The position numbers were made by a program, and so were the translations under genes. The notes beneath the pieces were generated by a model. It did no database searches and was not told the DNA's origin. It worked only from the letters and a program-made list of their open reading frames with translations. Of a DNA stretch of 64,000 nucleotides, positions 26,326 through 33,054 are shown piece by piece (within the stretch, counting starts at the first letter, position 1; each line of letters begins with the position of its first letter). The DNA lies in assembly GCF_021869765.1 (NCBI RefSeq), contig NZ_CP084580.1, positions 4,898,001 to 4,962,000 of the forward strand, read 5' to 3'. This stretch comes from Chryseobacterium sp. MEBOG06 (GTDB lineage: Bacteria; Bacteroidota; Bacteroidia; Flavobacteriales; Weeksellaceae).

Positions 26326-26613
26326 ATGAAAAAATTAATCTTAAGCGGCATTGCAACATCAGCTTTTCTGGTGTCCTGCGGGCCAAAGAGTACGGCCGTA
26401 ACAGGGCCAAAGTATACCTCATCTGAACAGTTGGCTCAGGGAAAAACCATTTTTGAAAATTCATGTGCAAAATGCCACAAATTACCAGAGCCTACAAAGC
26501 ATGATAACCAGGGGTGGATCAATACATTAAGCAGAATGGCTCCTAAAGCCAAGCTCAATGATGACCAGCATCAAATGGTTTATGATTATCTGATCTCTGT
26601 GAATAAAAAATAA
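26326..26613 (+). CDS. Small c-type cytochrome lipoprotein, copy 2
   Basis: The 95-residue paralogue of the preceding gene shares LAQGKTIFE, the haem motif CAKCHKLPEP and the C-terminal MAPKAKLNDDQHQMVYDY. The lipoprotein signal is ATSAFLVSCGPKS. The two copies differ in the linker between signal and haem domain. ATG at 26320 (MGMKK) is an alternative start; 26326 gives the more usual signal peptide. Two near-identical mini-cytochromes may serve as interchangeable carriers for an unidentified oxidoreductase. A long terminator hairpin follows. Confidence 0.86.
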   Translation: MKKLILSGIATSAFLVSCGPKSTAVTGPKYTSSEQLAQGKTIFENSCAKCHKLPEPTKHDNQGWINTLSRMAPKAKLNDDQHQMVYDYLISVNKK

Positions 26614-26635
26614 AAAGATGTTTTTATTTTTTTTA

Positions 26636-26682
26636 GCCACGAATACATGAATCAAATGATTTGTGTATTCGTGGCGTTTTTT
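26636..26682 (+). terminator. Long hairpin terminator after the cytochrome genes
   Basis: GCCACGAATACA (26636-26647) pairs perfectly with TGTATTCGTGGC (26664-26675); an inner AATCA/TGATT extends the stem, and a GTTTTTT tail follows. The GCCACGAAT... arm resembles an element seen between genes in other flavobacteria (from memory). Confidence 0.85.
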
Positions 26683-26720
26683 ATAATTATCCTTAGGTCA
26701 AAAATTGTACTACATCCCCC

Positions 26721-26747
26721 AAAAAAAGGAGACTATTTAGCCTCCTT
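26721..26747 (-). terminator. Terminator formed by the 3' end of the repeat-protein gene
   Basis: On the minus strand AAGGAG (26742-26747) pairs with CTCCTT (26727-26732), followed by a U-run from the A-tract 26721-26727. The first arm is coding: it specifies the last codons before the stop at 26733. Confidence 0.75.
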
Positions 26748-27254
26748 CTTCTTTTTATTCCTTTTTTTCTTTTTCTTAGGCATTTTTTCTTTGACAAATT
26801 TTTCTCTGTTTTTTAGAAAATCTAGCATTTCCTGATCATAAGCAAAAGTCTTAGCTTTTTTTAAGGGCTCTAATGCTTTTTTATAATCTAATCTGATTTC
26901 AAACAGTAAAGAATGGTGGGTAAGAATTCTGCATCGGTCAATCCCTTTTATTCCCAGAGAATATTCAATCAGCTTTTCAGCTTCTTCTAAATCTTCATTA
27001 TCCAAAAGACATTTAATATAGTATTGAGGAGTATTCAGGTTAGCCATATTACACTGCATTGCCTCTTGAAAATAGAGTTTAGCTTTTTCATAGTCTATAA
27101 GCATTTCACTATATATTCTTCCCATCAGACAAAGGCTGTCTGTATCTTCAGGATCATACGACAAGGCATAATTTAATGCTTCCAGACAATCCGGCAGACT
27201 GTATGGGTAATTATCCAAAGCTTCAAAATAATATTTGCTTTTAGTTAAGGTCAT
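26733..27254 (-). CDS. TPR-like repeat protein with Lys-rich tail, last gene of the rtcB-prfH group
   Basis: The 173-residue product is built of helix pairs with TPR-like spacing, for example YALSYDPEDTDSLCLMGRIY and KLYFQEAMQCNMANLNTPQY. It ends in a very basic tail, KMPKKKKKRNKKKKEAK, which could bind RNA or ribosomes; that is inference. Its start codon lies 14 bases inside the end of prfH, so the two are translationally coupled. A terminator overlaps its last codons. No specific family is recognised. Confidence 0.8.
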   Translation of the reverse strand: MTLTKSKYYFEALDNYPYSLPDCLEALNYALSYDPEDTDSLCLMGRIYSEMLIDYEKAKLYFQEAMQCNMANLNTPQYYIKCLLDNEDLEEAEKLIEYSLGIKGIDRCRILTHHSLLFEIRLDYKKALEPLKKAKTFAYDQEMLDFLKNREKFVKEKMPKKKKKRNKKKKEAK

Positions 27255-27939
27255 TTCTGTAATTTTTTAATTCATTTTTCAGGGCATTTCTTCGTTTTTT
27301 GAATGACCTGTCTTCATGGTTTCTTTTAAAGTCTGTTCCGGAAAATGTGCGGACAGCATTTCCGCGCTGTACCCGAAAATGATGATTCCATGTTTCCTGC
27401 ATATTCTTTTCCAACTGCTGAATATAGACTGCCATTACTTTTTCTTTTAATCTGATAATGGATAGCTTTTTATTTTCGAGCTGGGAACGTGAATCCTGCA
27501 CAAAAACGGATTGTCCGCTTGGGATATGGGTGGCACGAACGGCTGTATTCACTTTGTTTACATTCTGACCACCGCTTCCCTGGCTTCTGACTGTCTGGAA
27601 CTGTATATCTTTTTCATTAAAATCAATTTTTTTATTATTTTCCAGTTCAAAAACTCCAATAAACCAATTGCTTCTTTTATGGAGTTTACGGAATGTACTT
27701 TTGCCTATCCAGCAAATACTTCCAATCCAGTTTTTTAAGAATTCTGTTACTTCATCACCTTTTAAAAGAACAGTAACTGATTTCAGTGTCAAATTTTCAT
27801 CCCCACTTTCACGGTGAATGATTTCGTATTCTATTTTATTTTGTTTTGCCTCTTCAAGAAAGGTCTTTAGAACTTTGGCTGTCACCCATTGACATTCTAA
27901 AGGCCCTCTTCCTGAAGTGATCTGTATTAATTTTTCCAT
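27241..27939 (-). CDS. prfH: Release factor homologue PrfH
   Basis: PrfH is a class I release-factor paralogue that frees peptides from damaged or stalled ribosomes. The 232-residue product starts MEKLIQITSGRGPLECQW, typical of PrfH, and has the catalytic GGQ in SQGSGGQNVNKVNTAV near residue 122. It lacks the N-terminal domain and stop-codon recognition region of RF1 (compare prfA at 41492-42577, 361 residues). The ATG at 27939 was chosen; an in-frame ATG at 28029 lies inside the upstream gene. It sits 2 bases after the nucleotidyltransferase-like gene and overlaps the next gene by 14 bases. RtcB is encoded two genes upstream, the usual partner. Confidence 0.93.
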   Translation of the reverse strand: MEKLIQITSGRGPLECQWVTAKVLKTFLEEAKQNKIEYEIIHRESGDENLTLKSVTVLLKGDEVTEFLKNWIGSICWIGKSTFRKLHKRSNWFIGVFELENNKKIDFNEKDIQFQTVRSQGSGGQNVNKVNTAVRATHIPSGQSVFVQDSRSQLENKKLSIIRLKEKVMAVYIQQLEKNMQETWNHHFRVQRGNAVRTFSGTDFKRNHEDRSFKKRRNALKNELKNYRNDLN

Positions 27940-27941
27940 TG

Positions 27942-28487
27942 TTAGTTTGGCATTTTGCTTAATAAAGGATGTCCTAGAGGATCTATTCCCTTGTTTAATA
28001 ATTCTGTTGCTGCCATCACAGCCCAGCATTTATCACTGGAATGAATATTCCGGTAAAATGACAGTAAAACATCAGGTTTCACAACAGTAAAACCATTTGC
28101 TTTGATTGTCTCAAGATCATTTCTTTCAAAGAAATCTATTGTAATCCTGTAGAATTTATCATTTTCCTGTTCTACCGTTTTCTCATACCTACGAAAGTTT
28201 TCCTCACTTGCCAGATGGTCATAGCGGGTCCAGACTTTCTGAAATCCTTCCTGATAAAGGATCACAACAACCTCTGCAACGTTTTCCTTTTTTACAAAAA
28301 CATCAATATCCTTATGATCATGAGCATGTTTATATTCTATATGTCCACTTTCTGACATGAAATGCCATGCCCAACCACCTGATATAATAACTTTATCTTT
28401 TAATTGTTCTAAAATTTCGAGCCCCAACCGGATTCTGAATTCCGGCCAGAGTTCTCCGTATCTTTTTATGTTATGCGGTGCTCCCAT
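27942..28487 (-). CDS. Nucleotidyltransferase-fold protein in the rtcB-prfH group
   Basis: The 181-residue product shows the minimal nucleotidyltransferase pattern. It has IISGGWAWHFM near residue 34 (the GG motif), then HDHKDIDVFV near 55 (the D-x-D metal pair) and RITIDFFE near 118 (a third carboxylate). No extra domain is visible. Proteins of this fold transfer nucleotides to RNA, proteins or antibiotics. Its place between rtcB and prfH, 2 bases before prfH, suggests an RNA-end or translation-related substrate, but that is inference. An aminoglycoside- or lincosamide-type adenylyltransferase is an alternative reading. Confidence 0.72.
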   Translation of the reverse strand: MGAPHNIKRYGELWPEFRIRLGLEILEQLKDKVIISGGWAWHFMSESGHIEYKHAHDHKDIDVFVKKENVAEVVVILYQEGFQKVWTRYDHLASEENFRRYEKTVEQENDKFYRITIDFFERNDLETIKANGFTVVKPDVLLSFYRNIHSSDKCWAVMAATELLNKGIDPLGHPLLSKMPN

Positions 28488-28512
28488 TTTTTTTAATTTT
28501 TGCTAAATCTTA

Positions 28513-28550
28513 ATAAACCTTACAGGCTTAAAAGAACCTATAAGGTTTAT
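28513..28550 (-). repeat. Imperfect hairpin between rtcB and the nucleotidyltransferase-like gene
   Basis: ATAAACCTTA (28513-28522) pairs with TAAGGTTTAT (28541-28550), and inner AGG/CCT and TT/AA pairs continue the stem with mismatches to about 15 bp. No U-run follows on the minus strand, so it may be a processing or attenuation element rather than a full terminator. Confidence 0.55.
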
Positions 28551-28558
28551 CATTCTGA

Positions 28559-29950
28559 CTATCGATCCATTCTTACGATTCTTGGCTGGAATGTTCCCAG
28601 GATGTCTACCAATTCACTTTGTGCATTCATCACTTCATTAATGTCTTTATAGGCCATTGGTGCTTCTTCTGCATTTCCACCCATTAATGTGACATTCTTC
28701 AGCTTCAGCTCTTTCTTAATATCGTGCTGCGTGAAAAGATTCCTGCATTCTCCACGAGAGTAAGCTCTTCCCGCTCCATGCGACGCTGAATTCAGAGAAT
28801 CCGGGTTTCCTTTTCCACGTACAATAAATCCTTTTGCGGACATAGATCCCGGAATCATTCCCAATTCATTTTCATTGGCAGGAGTAGCTCCTTTACGGTG
28901 AACGATCACTTCTTTTCCGCTGTGAATTTCCTTCCAGGCAAAGTTGTGATGATTTTCTATTCTGGCTTTTACTCTCCCCCCAACAGCCTTTACCAGTCTT
29001 CTGTGAATATCATCATGACAGGCTGAAGCATAATCTCCGGCGAGATTCATGGCAGTCCAGTATTCCAGTCCGAGGTGTGTACTCAGGTCCAGCCAGGCAA
29101 AGTTCTGAGCTTCTTTTGGCAGCGGGCATTGTTCTGTAGCCATTCTTGAATAGTATTGGGCAATTTCTGCTCCCAGCCCTCTGGAGCCGCTGTGTGAGAG
29201 AATTCCCAGGTATTTACCTTTCGGCAATCCAATCTGGTCATCTACTTCTGTAATTTCCACTTCTCCGAATTCCACAAAGTGATTTCCACCGCCTGAGGAG
29301 CCCATCTGCTTGATGGCTTTGCCTTTTAATCTTCTGAGAATAGGGATCATATCGAATGTATCTCTCTCAAAAATCTCATGATCTATATGAGACTTATGGA
29401 CTTCATACATTCCGAATTTTGTATGTTCAGCAAGAGCTTTTTCATATTTATCTCTTGCACCTTCAAGATATGAAACCGGGGTATCCAAAATACTGAGGCT
29501 CATTCTACAGCCAATATCCATTCCTACTCCGTAAGGGATCACTGCGTTTTCTACAGCAAGTACTCCTCCTATCGGAAGTCCGTAGCCACTGTGAGCGTCA
29601 GGCATTAATGCTCCCTGAGTAGATATTGGAAGCTTTAAGCCAGTGTACAACTGATTTTTTGCTTCTTCTGAAATATTACTGCCAAAGATCTGGAAAGAAG
29701 CCCGTTGTGAATTGAGCATTCTTTTTTCAGTTTTTTTGGAGGATAATAAGGTCTCTGCAATTTGCCCGAAGGTTAAATCTTTTTCAAAATTCTCAGGATT
29801 CGCAAGGATTTCTTTTAAAATAGATTTTACATGATGAATATTTTTGGTTGCAAAATTCCTTTTCATGACCTCCAAAGCTACATTGACGCTTTGGTTATTT
29901 GGATAGCCCAATTTTAATATATCTTTTCCTTTTAGTTTTAAATTTCCCAT
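28559..29950 (-). CDS. rtcB: RNA-splicing ligase RtcB (PrfH-associated subgroup)
   Basis: RtcB joins RNA 2',3'-cyclic phosphate (or 3'-phosphate) ends to 5'-OH ends using GTP and Mn2+. The 463-residue product carries the metal and GMP motifs: GVGMDIGCRMSLS near residue 142, SSGGGNHFVEF near 220, LSHSGSRGLGAEIA near 250, and the histidine that becomes guanylylated in ASHGAGRAYSR near 390. The length and divergent N-terminus suit the RtcB2-type ligases that travel with PrfH, thought to repair nicked rRNA or tRNA; the subgroup call is inference from context. The upstream gene ends 27 bases before its start. Confidence 0.93.
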   Translation of the reverse strand: MGNLKLKGKDILKLGYPNNQSVNVALEVMKRNFATKNIHHVKSILKEILANPENFEKDLTFGQIAETLLSSKKTEKRMLNSQRASFQIFGSNISEEAKNQLYTGLKLPISTQGALMPDAHSGYGLPIGGVLAVENAVIPYGVGMDIGCRMSLSILDTPVSYLEGARDKYEKALAEHTKFGMYEVHKSHIDHEIFERDTFDMIPILRRLKGKAIKQMGSSGGGNHFVEFGEVEITEVDDQIGLPKGKYLGILSHSGSRGLGAEIAQYYSRMATEQCPLPKEAQNFAWLDLSTHLGLEYWTAMNLAGDYASACHDDIHRRLVKAVGGRVKARIENHHNFAWKEIHSGKEVIVHRKGATPANENELGMIPGSMSAKGFIVRGKGNPDSLNSASHGAGRAYSRGECRNLFTQHDIKKELKLKNVTLMGGNAEEAPMAYKDINEVMNAQSELVDILGTFQPRIVRMDR

Positions 29951-29977
29951 TGTTTTTGTTTTAAATAACAGTTGGAC

Positions 29978-30712
29978 CTATAAGTCCTGTAAGTTTTCTG
30001 CAATCGCTGTTGCAGACATTTTGTAGTGAAAGTATTTTGTACTTCCCGTTTTATCAGATTTGTATTTCATCTTCCATGGATTGGGTTTTCCATGCATTGT
30101 TTTATGAATAATTCCTGACACTTTATGTTGTCCCAGATAGGATTCAAGCTCTGCATATTCTTTTTCTAGTTCAAAGTCCACAGGCTTGTAGTGGGTAATC
30201 ATATTGGGTCTTATTCTCAGGATAAACCTCCATGGCTCGATGAATTCGTAGTAAGTATCGTATCTCTTTCTTACAGGCCAATATTCTTCAAGTTTCAAAA
30301 AATACTGTCTTTCCCTTGGTGTAAGCCCTAACTTCGGATCATTCCAAGAGTAAGAAGAAATTCTGCTAAGCTTTTGCTCTCTTTCTACATATATTCTTCG
30401 TCCGAATTTTCTTTTCTTTTTGAGAAACTGCCTGCTTTCAGAATACATGTAAATATTGATTTTCTTCAGAATTCCGTCAAAAAAATCTCCGTCTTTAGTT
30501 CTCATGACATCTTCCCTTACCACAAAGAATCTTACAAAACCTCTCTGATAGGGTTTATCTAAAGGAATCAATGGAATGTTTCTTCTTATATTCCAAAGCT
30601 CTTTACTACGTTTATACTTTTTTCTGATCTGTTTTTCTACATCTTTTCTACTTGTTCTTTTTCTGCTTCTTACGCTTCTCAAGCGGGAAGACAGAAGATT
30701 ATCATTTTCCAT
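29978..30712 (-). CDS. Very basic protein of unknown family, first gene of the rtcB-prfH group
   Basis: The 244-residue product has no signal peptide or membrane helix and is strikingly rich in Arg, Lys and Tyr, starting with an Arg/Lys tract (RLRSVRSRKRTSRKDVEKQI). The middle has aromatic-basic segments such as RRIYVEREQKLSRISSYSW and TYYEFIEPWRFILRIRP. The C-terminus reads HKTMHGKPNPWKMKYKSDK. Such composition is typical of RNA- or ribosome-binding proteins. I recognise no family. It lies 27 bases upstream of rtcB and is preceded by a repeat-rich leader, so it is likely the first gene of the transcript. Confidence 0.8.
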   Translation of the reverse strand: MENDNLLSSRLRSVRSRKRTSRKDVEKQIRKKYKRSKELWNIRRNIPLIPLDKPYQRGFVRFFVVREDVMRTKDGDFFDGILKKINIYMYSESRQFLKKKRKFGRRIYVEREQKLSRISSYSWNDPKLGLTPRERQYFLKLEEYWPVRKRYDTYYEFIEPWRFILRIRPNMITHYKPVDFELEKEYAELESYLGQHKVSGIIHKTMHGKPNPWKMKYKSDKTGSTKYFHYKMSATAIAENLQDL

Positions 30713-30907
30713 TGTTAAGAGAAGTTAGATGTGAGATATTAGAAGTTAGCTTATCTTACCTCACACAACTTTAATCAACTAAAATACTAGTTGAATGGAT
30801 TAATAATAGACGCCAACGGCTTTGAGGACATACCTCATCCTGTTTTTGTCCTTATGTGACACTAAAAAAGATTTCGGGGAAACTTGAAGTTTGAAATATT
30901 GCGCAAT
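30713..30907 (-). promoter_or_regulatory. Repeat-rich leader/promoter region of the rtcB group
   Basis: This gene-free stretch holds several inverted repeats: TGTGAG/CTCACA (30730-30735 and 30760-30765, with further pairing inside), a 7-base pair TCAACTA/TAGTTGA (30775-30794), and AGGACA/TGTCCT (30825-30830 and 30847-30852). The word GAAGTTAG occurs twice (from 30721 and 30742). On the minus strand TATTTTAG inside the 30775-30794 repeat is one base from a TAnnTTTG box. Part of this looks like the AT-rich word repeats common between Chryseobacterium genes. Confidence 0.45.
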
Positions 30908-30940
30908 AAAAAACCCGAAATCTTTACGACTTCGGGTTTT
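30908..30940 (-). terminator. Terminator of the candidate small RNA
   Basis: AAAACCCGAA (30910-30919) pairs perfectly with TTCGGGTTTT (30931-30940) over an 11-base loop. The minus strand ends in UUUUUU, the plus side in only four T, so the direction is minus. Confidence 0.85.
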
Positions 30941-31077
30941 GATATTGTATTGTACTATTATTCTAAGAATGTACCAAACCGCGAAGCCTTACCACCAAAA
31001 GGGGTAATCCAACTGTAGAATTCTGTTTTGTTCTGAACATTGCTTCGTTGTTTTTAATTGGTTAAACTTGATTTTCA
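30908..31077 (-). ncRNA. Candidate structured small RNA (~170 nt), family unassigned
   Basis: On the minus strand an exact -7 box (31082-31089) is followed by about 170 bases and an intrinsic terminator. The predicted RNA shows three nested helices: ACCAA (31058-31062) with UUGGU (30973-30977), CGAAGC (31042-31047) with GCUUCG (30982-30987), and UUACC (31003-31007) with GGUAA (30989-30993) plus an inner CC/GG pair. A 25-codon ATG frame (30963-31040) overlaps the helices and could be a leader peptide or chance. None of the tmRNA, SRP RNA or RNase P hallmarks is visible. 6S RNA, the flavobacterial Flavo-1 motif or a new RNA remain possible. Confidence 0.55.
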
Positions 31078-31081
31078 GGTG

Positions 31082-31089
31082 CAAATATA
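31082..31089 (-). promoter_or_regulatory. -7 promoter box of the candidate small RNA
   Basis: The minus strand reads TATATTTG, an exact TAnnTTTG match, with ATTG about 19 bases upstream in the -33 position. Confidence 0.5.
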
Positions 31090-31123
31090 GAATTATTTTT
31101 TTAATCATCAATTATTTAAATCT

Positions 31124-31131
31124 TATTTTTG
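31124..31131 (+). promoter_or_regulatory. -7 promoter box of the lipoprotein gene
   Basis: TATTTTTG is an exact TAnnTTTG match 15 bases before the ATG at 31147. It lies 34 bases from the opposing box at 31082-31089, making a compact divergent promoter pair. Confidence 0.42.
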
Positions 31132-31146
31132 TGAAAAAAGAGTTTT

Positions 31147-31989
31147 ATGTATAAAGTTTTATTGGCCTTACTTCCAATGCTTTTTATAGGATGTAAGAAA
31201 GAAGAACCTGTAAAAAAGGAGGTGGTAAAAGTATCAGAAAAAGGCTGTTTCTCTACGAATTTCATGGAAAAAATTCTTGATTTGGAGGAAATAAAAGATC
31301 AGGCAAAATTTCTGAATTCACAAACCCAAGGAAAGGGGAAAATCGGTTTTCTTGTAGACAGCACAAAAGCAAATAATGGCTGGGATTATTCAATTTCCGT
31401 AGGTTATAATGGGCCAGACCGTTTTGAAACGTATCACATTTTCCATGCTTCAAGTAGTCAATGTAACATTTTAACTATTTTAGAACCCGTATCCGGAGAA
31501 TATATTTCTATTGAGCAATGGAGAAAAAGCAAAAATGAGCCTGCCGCAATGGAATCTTTATTAAAACCAGGGCTTTATAGCTTACCAATTGAAAGTCTTC
31601 CTCAGGTAGATGTAAAATTTATCGAAACAGATTTTGCGGTGGAAGGTTCAGAAAAGTACAGCTGTGGAGAGCCAGCATTCCGATATTTTCCTTTAGCTCA
31701 ATACAAGGATGTTGAACTGATTCTTGTTCCGATGGATTGCGGAGATTTTGATTACCGATATTATCTTCTTACTGTGCTGAATAACAGCATCGTTGACGAA
31801 GCCTATGTAGAAGGTATTTGGTTTGATCCCGGAAAGGATGATAAGAAGGAGGAATTCAGCAGCTATGAAATCAATAAAGCAGGAGAAATCACTGTGACAA
31901 CAGATCATAAGATTGATGGAAATAGTCAAAGGATAACTAAAACTCATTATCAGATTATGGATGATGGTAAAATCGTTCAGAAAAAATAG
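31147..31989 (+). CDS. Hypothetical lipoprotein
   Basis: The 280-residue product has a lipoprotein signal (LPMLFIGCKKEE, lipidated Cys near residue 16) and a Lys/Glu linker. The mature domain is mixed alpha/beta, with the segment YSISVGYNGPDRFETYHIFHASS near residue 80 and two further cysteines near 180 and 200 that could pair. No family is recognised. It is a single-gene unit ended by a perfect 16-bp hairpin and divergent from the candidate small RNA. Confidence 0.78.
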   Translation: MYKVLLALLPMLFIGCKKEEPVKKEVVKVSEKGCFSTNFMEKILDLEEIKDQAKFLNSQTQGKGKIGFLVDSTKANNGWDYSISVGYNGPDRFETYHIFHASSSQCNILTILEPVSGEYISIEQWRKSKNEPAAMESLLKPGLYSLPIESLPQVDVKFIETDFAVEGSEKYSCGEPAFRYFPLAQYKDVELILVPMDCGDFDYRYYLLTVLNNSIVDEAYVEGIWFDPGKDDKKEEFSSYEINKAGEITVTTDHKIDGNSQRITKTHYQIMDDGKIVQKK

Positions 31990-32030
31990 AATAAAGGCTG
32001 TTTCAGATGTTGAAACAGCCTTTATTTTTT
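31990..32030. terminator. Bidirectional intrinsic terminator
   Basis: AATAAAGGCTGTTTCA (31990-32005) pairs perfectly over 16 bases with TGAAACAGCCTTTATT (32011-32026); the loop is GATGT. T-rich flanks serve the lipoprotein (plus) and peptidase (minus) genes. Confidence 0.92.
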
Positions 32031-33016
32031 CATTTGAGGTAAATAATGCTTAGAAAAATAGCATCAATAACTTTTGTCATCCGTTGGATATCCAATGTTT
32101 CTAAAGTGTCTGTAGATTTGTGATAATTTTTGTTTCTAAAGAACGAGGTATCAGTGATCATGAGAGCTGGAAAGTCAAATTTCCAATAATTCATATGATC
32201 GGAATAATCTACACCGCCCACGAATTTGGGAGCGGGAAAAGTTTCTGTCTTGATCTGCTCTGAATTTTTAAAATTATCAATAAAATTATTGACAAATGGG
32301 CCTGCTCCGGTGAGTTTTCTGACTAAAGTAATAAAGTCTCCTTTATTGCCATAGATCCATGAAAGTATTCCTACAGGAAAATTCTGGGAGTTCTTTTCAT
32401 CTTTGAAGTAGCCAATCATTTCAACACTTGCCATCCCATAGACGTCAATATTTTTATCTTTCAACGATTTTGCATGGATGTAGCTTCCCATATTCTCGGT
32501 TCTGAAATAGGGAGGTTCTTCTAAGGTATAAGCCACCAGGTCTATTCTGTAGTTGAGCTTTTGTCCTTTAAGCAATCGGGAAAGTTCTAAAAGGGCAGTA
32601 ACTCCGGTCGCGTTATCGTCTGCACCCTGCTGATCTCCGCAAACGTCATAATGGGCTCCTATGATAATTCTTTTGCTGTTTTCTGTCCCAAAGGAACAAA
32701 TTACGTTTTTATAGATCCTCCCTTCAACACTATATTCCTGAAACTCTGTACTGTCACTATAAGTCTTAAAGGTCCGATGAATATAGTCTGCCACTGCATT
32801 CAATTGATCTATATTTTTATGGTTCCGGAACTGAGATGTCTGGGTAAGTACCGTTAAATGCTCTTTTACTCTCTCAATATCAGCAGTATTCGTAGATTTT
32901 TGTATGATAGGCTTCTCTCTTCTGACTAAGCTTAGCAACAAAGCACCCATAAAAAGTAAGCCTACGAAAAGAATGATCTTCTTTTTCGCAGGCTTTATCT
33001 TATTTTTAAAATTCAT
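32030..33016 (-). CDS. M28 family zinc peptidase (membrane-anchored or secreted)
   Basis: The 328-residue product has an N-terminal hydrophobic segment (IILFVGLLFMGALLLSLV, about residues 14-32). An M28 aminopeptidase-type domain follows, with metal motifs GAHYDVCG near residue 120, GADDNATGVTALLELSR near 131, YTLEEPPYF near 165 and the C-terminal GVDYSDHMNYW near 270. M28 peptidases cut N-terminal residues or related amide substrates using two zinc ions. It starts 38 bases after the mutase gene ends, on the same strand, so it may be its distal operon partner, but no metabolic link is evident. Confidence 0.9.
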   Translation of the reverse strand: MNFKNKIKPAKKKIILFVGLLFMGALLLSLVRREKPIIQKSTNTADIERVKEHLTVLTQTSQFRNHKNIDQLNAVADYIHRTFKTYSDSTEFQEYSVEGRIYKNVICSFGTENSKRIIIGAHYDVCGDQQGADDNATGVTALLELSRLLKGQKLNYRIDLVAYTLEEPPYFRTENMGSYIHAKSLKDKNIDVYGMASVEMIGYFKDEKNSQNFPVGILSWIYGNKGDFITLVRKLTGAGPFVNNFIDNFKNSEQIKTETFPAPKFVGGVDYSDHMNYWKFDFPALMITDTSFFRNKNYHKSTDTLETLDIQRMTKVIDAIFLSIIYLK

Positions 33017-33054
33017 TCAATTTATCTTTCAACTAAAATTAAAATTTTTAAAGT

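Noticed and set aside
26647..26835. Plus-strand 62-codon frame
   Set aside because: It starts inside a terminator hairpin and is antisense to the Lys-rich tail of the TPR-like gene.
27940..28029. Longer N-terminus for PrfH
   Set aside because: The extension lies inside the nucleotidyltransferase-like gene and is not in the PrfH family; the ATG at 27939 gives the typical start.
30941..31080. tmRNA, SRP RNA or RNase P RNA at this place
   Set aside because: No tag ending in Ala-Ala with tRNA-like ends, no SRP GNRA domain and no RNase P GAGGAAAGUC core were seen in the 140 bases.
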